Part shown: positions 34,750 through 38,544 of the stretch, one piece after another | Layout: each line of letters begins with the position of its first letter | Numbering within the stretch: the stretch's first letter is position 1 | Assembly (NCBI GenBank): GCA_963205005.1 | Contig: CAUJHW010000004.1 | Location: 1 to 38,544, forward strand | DNA: 38,544 nucleotides | Direction of reading: 5' to 3' | Source: Pseudomonadota bacterium | GTDB taxonomy: Bacteria; Pseudomonadota; Alphaproteobacteria; Caulobacterales; Caulobacteraceae | Position numbers and translations under genes: made by a program | The notes under the pieces: model-generated | The model's input: only the letters and a program-made list of their open reading frames with translations | Told to the model about the DNA's origin: nothing | Database searches by the model: none

Positions 34750-35652
34750 ATGGGGAACGGACGCATGAGACGCTGGCTGACCGCGATCCTGGGTGCGTTT
34801 TCCGCCACGGCCGCCCATGCCGGACCGGCCACCGTCCAGGCCTACATGAACCAGCCCCAGGTCAGGGCCGACGCCCGCATCGCCTATGGTGCCGCGCCGG
34901 CCCAGGTGGTCGACCTGTTCCTGCCGAAGGGGCGGGGCCCGCATCCCGTGGTCGTGCTCATCCACGGCGGCTGCTACCTCGCGGAGTACCAGGGCCTGGC
35001 CCAGACCAGCGGTATCGCCGCCGACCTGGCCAAGCGCGGCTATGCCGTCTGGAGCGTCGAGTACCGAAAGCTGGGCGAGGACGGGGCGGGCTATCCCGGG
35101 ACCTTCCTCGACGTGGCCGACGCCGTTGACCTCCTGCGCGCCGAGGCCCCGAAGCACCATCTGAACACCCGCCGCGTCGTCGCCGTGGGCCACTCCGCCG
35201 GCGGACACCTTGCGCTGTGGGCCGCCGCCCGACACCGCCTGCCCAAGACCAGCCCCCTCTGGCGCGCCGCCCCCCTGCGCATCGGCGCGGTCGTCAGCCT
35301 GGGCGGCATCGGCGACCTGGAGGGGCAGGGCGCGATCTTCGCCGGCGCCTGCGGTCCGGAGCCGATCCCGAAGGTCATCGGCCTGGCGACGCGCGCCGAC
35401 GCCTACGCCGACACCTCGCCCGCCGAACTGCTGCCCGGCGGGGCGCGCGTCACGATGATCTCGGGCGATCTCGACCACGTCATGCCCCCGCCCACCGGCC
35501 GCGCCTATGTGGAGCGCCTGCGCAAGGCGGGCGACGCAGGCGAGGCGGTGGCGATCCCCGACGCCAGCCACTTCGACGTGGTGATCCCGTCCACGGCGGC
35601 CTGGAAGATCGTCGCCGACACCATCGCCCGCGAAATGGACCGTCTGCCCTGA
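34750..35652 (+). CDS. Secreted alpha/beta hydrolase (esterase/lipase type)
   Basis: The 300-residue protein has a signal peptide (MRRWLTAILGAFSATAAHAG after a short lead) and the alpha/beta hydrolase fold. The oxyanion motif HGG is at 72-74 (VLIHGGCYL), the nucleophile elbow is GHSAGGH with Ser149, the acid is probably the Asp in SGDLDHVMP and the catalytic histidine is in ASHFDVVIP. It resembles carboxylesterases of the BD-FAE/kynurenine formamidase-like group, acting on small esters or amides in the periplasm. The start may be ATG 34750 or 34765; both keep the signal. Its TGA overlaps the inferred CTG start of the next gene. Confidence 0.9.
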   Translation: MGNGRMRRWLTAILGAFSATAAHAGPATVQAYMNQPQVRADARIAYGAAPAQVVDLFLPKGRGPHPVVVLIHGGCYLAEYQGLAQTSGIAADLAKRGYAVWSVEYRKLGEDGAGYPGTFLDVADAVDLLRAEAPKHHLNTRRVVAVGHSAGGHLALWAAARHRLPKTSPLWRAAPLRIGAVVSLGGIGDLEGQGAIFAGACGPEPIPKVIGLATRADAYADTSPAELLPGGARVTMISGDLDHVMPPPTGRAYVERLRKAGDAGEAVAIPDASHFDVVIPSTAAWKIVADTIAREMDRLP

Positions 35653-36578
35653 GCCTGCGCCGACGCCCCCTCGGCCGCACCGGCCTGACCGTCTCCGAGC
35701 TCGGCTTCGGCTGCGCCAGCTGGTGGGGCAAGCCCGCGCTGGACGAGGCGACTGCGCTGGGCCTTGTCCACGAGGCTATCGACCGGGGCGTCACACTGTT
35801 CGACACCGGCGCCAGCTATTCGGCGGGTCAGGCCGAGCCGCGGCTGGGCCGGGCGCTGAAGGGCCGCGACGCCTCGGACCTCGTCATCGCCACCAAGGCC
35901 GGCACCTTCCACGCCGGCGGAGGCCGTATCGCCCGCGACATGACGCCCGCCGCTATCATCGCCAGCGCCGAACGCAGCCTGGTCAACCTGGGGCTCGATC
36001 ATCTGGGCCTGCTGCAGCTGCACGGCCCGTCGATCCCGGAACTCGACGCGCTCGCCGTCACCCTGTCCGACCTGAAGGCCCGCGGCCTGACCCGCGCCGT
36101 CGGCCTCAACAGCTTCGACCCGGCGGTGATCGACCACGCCATCGGCCTGCACGTCATCGACGTGGTGATGATCGACTACAACGTCCTGCGGCCCGAGCGG
36201 GCGCCCCTGATCGCCCGCGCGGCGGCGGCGGGGAAGGGGGTGCTGGCCGGTATGCCGCTGGCCATGGGCCACACCCGGCCCCTGCTCGCCCGTCTGCGGG
36301 GCCCGCGCGACCTCTGGTACGCCGCCCGCGCCCTGAAGAACCACCGTGACGACCTGGTCCGCGGCGCCCGCTTCGGCTTCCTCCATCGGCTCCCCGACAT
36401 GACCGGGTCGCAGGCGGCGCTCGCCTACGTCCTGGCCAATCCGGGCGTCAGCGCGGCTGTGTTCGGCGCCACCCGGCCGGAGCATCTACGCGAGAACCTC
36501 TCCGCCTCGGGCCGCGTGCTTTCCGATGGCGTGCTGGCCCGCATCCATGGTGCGCAGTCCCGCAAGCCTCTGACGTAA
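35649..36578 (+). CDS. Aldo/keto reductase with inferred CTG start
   Basis: The 309-residue protein is an NADPH-dependent aldo/keto reductase of the galactose-dehydrogenase-like type. The family start RRPLGRTGLTVSELGFGC is intact. The catalytic tetrad is seen as Asp and Tyr in LFDTGASYSAGQAE, Lys in VIATKAG and His in LLQLHGPS. The barrel continues to the end with the cofactor site near VFGATRPEHLRENL. No ATG, GTG or TTG occurs in frame at the right place. A CTG at 35649 overlaps the hydrolase stop (CTGA) and sits where relatives have Met, so coupled initiation at CTG is inferred. The substrate is unknown. Confidence 0.88.
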   Translation: MSLRRRPLGRTGLTVSELGFGCASWWGKPALDEATALGLVHEAIDRGVTLFDTGASYSAGQAEPRLGRALKGRDASDLVIATKAGTFHAGGGRIARDMTPAAIIASAERSLVNLGLDHLGLLQLHGPSIPELDALAVTLSDLKARGLTRAVGLNSFDPAVIDHAIGLHVIDVVMIDYNVLRPERAPLIARAAAAGKGVLAGMPLAMGHTRPLLARLRGPRDLWYAARALKNHRDDLVRGARFGFLHRLPDMTGSQAALAYVLANPGVSAAVFGATRPEHLRENLSASGRVLSDGVLARIHGAQSRKPLT

Positions 36579-36655
36579 CGGCAGGACTTCCGCTGGCCCG
36601 CCCGGACAGGCATGCTCCGGGAAAGCGAACAACGATAACCTAGGGCAGGAACCAC

Positions 36656-38544
36656 ATGACCACGGCCCCCGCGGACCTGGAAGACATCCTGAAGGACGCC
36701 CATCTGCCGGCGCTGCTGACGGCGCTCGTGCACATGACCGGCGATCCGGAATGGCTGCAGGCGAAATGGACCCCGGCCTACAATCCGCTGTCGCGCGGCG
36801 ACACCGGCATCCCAGAGGCCGAGCAGGCCGTGATCCGCAAGCGCGCCGCCGAAGCCATCACCGCCTACATGGCCGGCAAGCCCATGGCGCTCCCGAACCC
36901 CGACCTGGCGCTGCTGCGCCGGCAGATGGACTTCGTGGCAGGCGCGCCGATCCCCGAGCAGTACGCCGACTTCCTGCTCGATGAGCTCGCCCTCGCGGGC
37001 AAGTCCAGCAAGGACCCGCAGTTCGACCAGCCCAAGCTGCAGGCCGCTGCGCGCAAGCTGAAGGTGCTGGTGATCGGCGCAGGGATGTCGGGCCTGCTCA
37101 CCGGCATCCGCCTGGCCCAGGCCGGCGTGCCCTTCGAGATCGTCGACAAGAACGCCGATGTGGGCGGCACATGGTTCGAGAACACCTACCCCGGCTGCCG
37201 GGTGGACAACTCCAACCACATGTACAGCTACTCCTTCGAGCCCAACCACGCCTGGCCGCAGCACTTCTCGCCCCAGCCGGAGCTGCTGAAGTACTTCCGC
37301 GGCATCGCCGACAAGTACGACCTGCGGAAGAAGATCCGCTTCGAGACCATGGTCGAGACCCTGGCCTGGGACGAAGGCAAGGCCGTCTGGCGCGCATTGC
37401 TCAGGGGCAGGGACGGCAAGACCGAGACCATCGAGGCCTCGGCCGTGGTCACCGCCGTGGGCCAGCTCAACCGGCCCCGGTTCCCGGAGATCGAGGGCAT
37501 CGGCAGCTTCGCCGGCCCCGCCTTCCACTCCGCCGAATGGCGCCACGACGTGGACCTCAAGGGCAAGCGGGTCGCCGTCATCGGCACCGGCGCCTCGGCC
37601 TACCAGTTTGTGCCGGAGATCGCGCCGGACGTGGCCAAGCTCACCGTCTTCCAGCGCACCCCGCCCTGGGGCCTGCCCGTGCCGCACTACCACGAGGACG
37701 TGCCGGACGGCATGAAGTGGACGCTGGAGCACGTGCCCTACTACGACAAGTGGTACCGCTTCTGGCTGTTCTGGATGACCACCGAAGGCTTCCTGCCGAT
37801 GGTGAAATCCGATCCCCAGTGGAACGGCTCGCCCGACGCGGTCAGCGCCGAGAACGCCATGCTGCGCGAGATGGCCACGGCCTCGCTCCGCGCCCAGGTG
37901 GCCGACCGGCCCGACCTGGCCGACAAGGTGATCCCGAACTATCCGATCGGCGGCAAGCGCTCGGTGCTGGACAACGGCGTCTGGCTCGAAGCGCTGAAGC
38001 GCCCGAACGTCAGCCTGGTCACCGACAAGGTGCTGCGGATCACCCCGAAGGGCGTGGTCACCGCCGACGGCGTCGAGCACGAGGTCGACGTGCTGATCTA
38101 CGGCACGGGCTTCCAGGCCTCGAACTTCCTGTCGTTCCTGAAGATCAAGGGACGTGACGGCCGCGACCTGCACGAGACCTGGGGCGGCGACGCCCGGGCC
38201 TACCTGGGGATCACCCACCCGGGCTTCCCGAACCTGTTCACGATCTACGGCCCCAACACCAACATCGTGGTCAACGGCTCGATCATCTTCTTCTCCGAGT
38301 GCGCCGTCCGCTACATCGTGGGCTGTCTGAAGCTGCTCGCCGACACCGGCGCCGCGGCCCTGGAGCCGAAGCAGGCGGTCTATGACAAGTTCAACAGGGA
38401 CGTGGACGCCGCCAACGCCGGCTGGGCCTGGGGCTCGCCCAACGTCTCCAGCTGGTACAAGAACGAATTCGGCCGCGTCAGCCAGAACTGGCCCTACGGC
38501 CTCATCGACTACTGGCGCGCCACCCTGGCTCCGAAGCCGGACGA
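36656..38544 (+). CDS. Baeyer-Villiger monooxygenase (FAD-dependent), cut by window end
   Basis: At least 629 residues are present and the frame is still open at the window edge, so the gene is incomplete. The first Rossmann motif GAGMSG is at 141-146, the BVMO fingerprint FxGxxxHxxxW appears as FAGPAFHSAEW at 285-295, and the NADPH Rossmann motif GTGASA at 310-315. A 130-residue extension precedes the FAD domain, as in 4-hydroxyacetophenone monooxygenase-type enzymes of about 640 residues. Such enzymes insert oxygen next to a ketone to form esters or lactones, using NADPH and O2. A ribosome site (CAGGA) precedes the ATG. Upstream esterase and reductase genes could act on related substrates, but this is a guess. 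Confidence 0.93.
   Translation, partial: MTTAPADLEDILKDAHLPALLTALVHMTGDPEWLQAKWTPAYNPLSRGDTGIPEAEQAVIRKRAAEAITAYMAGKPMALPNPDLALLRRQMDFVAGAPIPEQYADFLLDELALAGKSSKDPQFDQPKLQAAARKLKVLVIGAGMSGLLTGIRLAQAGVPFEIVDKNADVGGTWFENTYPGCRVDNSNHMYSYSFEPNHAWPQHFSPQPELLKYFRGIADKYDLRKKIRFETMVETLAWDEGKAVWRALLRGRDGKTETIEASAVVTAVGQLNRPRFPEIEGIGSFAGPAFHSAEWRHDVDLKGKRVAVIGTGASAYQFVPEIAPDVAKLTVFQRTPPWGLPVPHYHEDVPDGMKWTLEHVPYYDKWYRFWLFWMTTEGFLPMVKSDPQWNGSPDAVSAENAMLREMATASLRAQVADRPDLADKVIPNYPIGGKRSVLDNGVWLEALKRPNVSLVTDKVLRITPKGVVTADGVEHEVDVLIYGTGFQASNFLSFLKIKGRDGRDLHETWGGDARAYLGITHPGFPNLFTIYGPNTNIVVNGSIIFFSECAVRYIVGCLKLLADTGAAALEPKQAVYDKFNRDVDAANAGWAWGSPNVSSWYKNEFGRVSQNWPYGLIDYWRATLAPKPD

Noticed and set aside
34612..34760. 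Integration site at the tRNA-Val 3' end
   Set aside because: No integrase and no direct repeat of the tRNA end was seen downstream; the following genes look like ordinary chromosome genes.
36425..38218. Reverse open frame of 597 codons opposite the monooxygenase gene
   Set aside because: The forward frame carries all monooxygenase motifs; the reverse is an antisense shadow.

Overview
The window is GC-rich (roughly two thirds G+C) chromosomal DNA of an alphaproteobacterium, most probably a member of the Caulobacterales such as Phenylobacterium or Caulobacter. The reasons are the glnB-glnA pair, the clpP / cicA-like / clpX / lon / HU order known from Caulobacter, a PEPxxWA-type CTERM protein, HWE-family kinase remains and an EcfG-type general-stress promoter. 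No plasmid, phage, insertion-sequence or CRISPR signature was seen.

Positions 1-8.0 kb hold the broken 3' end of an HWE histidine kinase, a secreted M61 peptidase, the nitrogen-control pair glnB-glnA with a clear terminator, and a forward run of thiolase-like protein, histidine phosphatase and bifunctional NAD(P)HX repair enzyme. Positions 8.0-15.1 kb hold a reverse-strand acyltransferase/HAD pair and a membrane flippase-like protein. Divergent from these is a likely stress operon (BON protein, PHA-granule-type protein, small FPGSDP-motif protein) behind an EcfG-like promoter. An ABC-F protein, ndk and a charged DUF6481-type protein follow.

Positions 15.1-23.1 kb look accessory. They hold a complete cobalt-type nitrile hydratase operon (alpha, beta, activator) with a His-rich alpha N-terminus, a divergent DsbA/FrnE-like CxxC protein, a secreted M20 peptidase, a 1,099-residue RTX nuclease and a PEPxxWA-CTERM protein. 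Palindromes fill several of the gaps between these genes.

Positions 23.2-32.3 kb are the protein quality-control core: clpP, a glycosyltransferase, an 86-residue protein overlapping a cicA-like HAD phosphatase, clpX, a three-gene redox/detoxification set (SDR, 2-hydroxychromene-2-carboxylate isomerase-like, VOC), lon with a possible heat-shock promoter, and an HU protein. Positions 32.3-38.5 kb hold a yybP-ykoY (manganese) riboswitch before a GDT1/TMEM165-type cation transporter, a POT peptide transporter, tRNA-Val(TAC), an alpha/beta hydrolase coupled to an aldo/keto reductase that seems to start at CTG, and the 5' part of a Baeyer-Villiger monooxygenase cut by the window end.

Most genes are recognised core functions. 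The parts most worth a second look are the riboswitch unit, the EcfG stress trio, the nitrile hydratase island with its neighbouring thiol oxidoreductase, the RTX nuclease plus CTERM pair, and the frameshifted kinase. I did not find evidence strong enough to claim a wholly new system.
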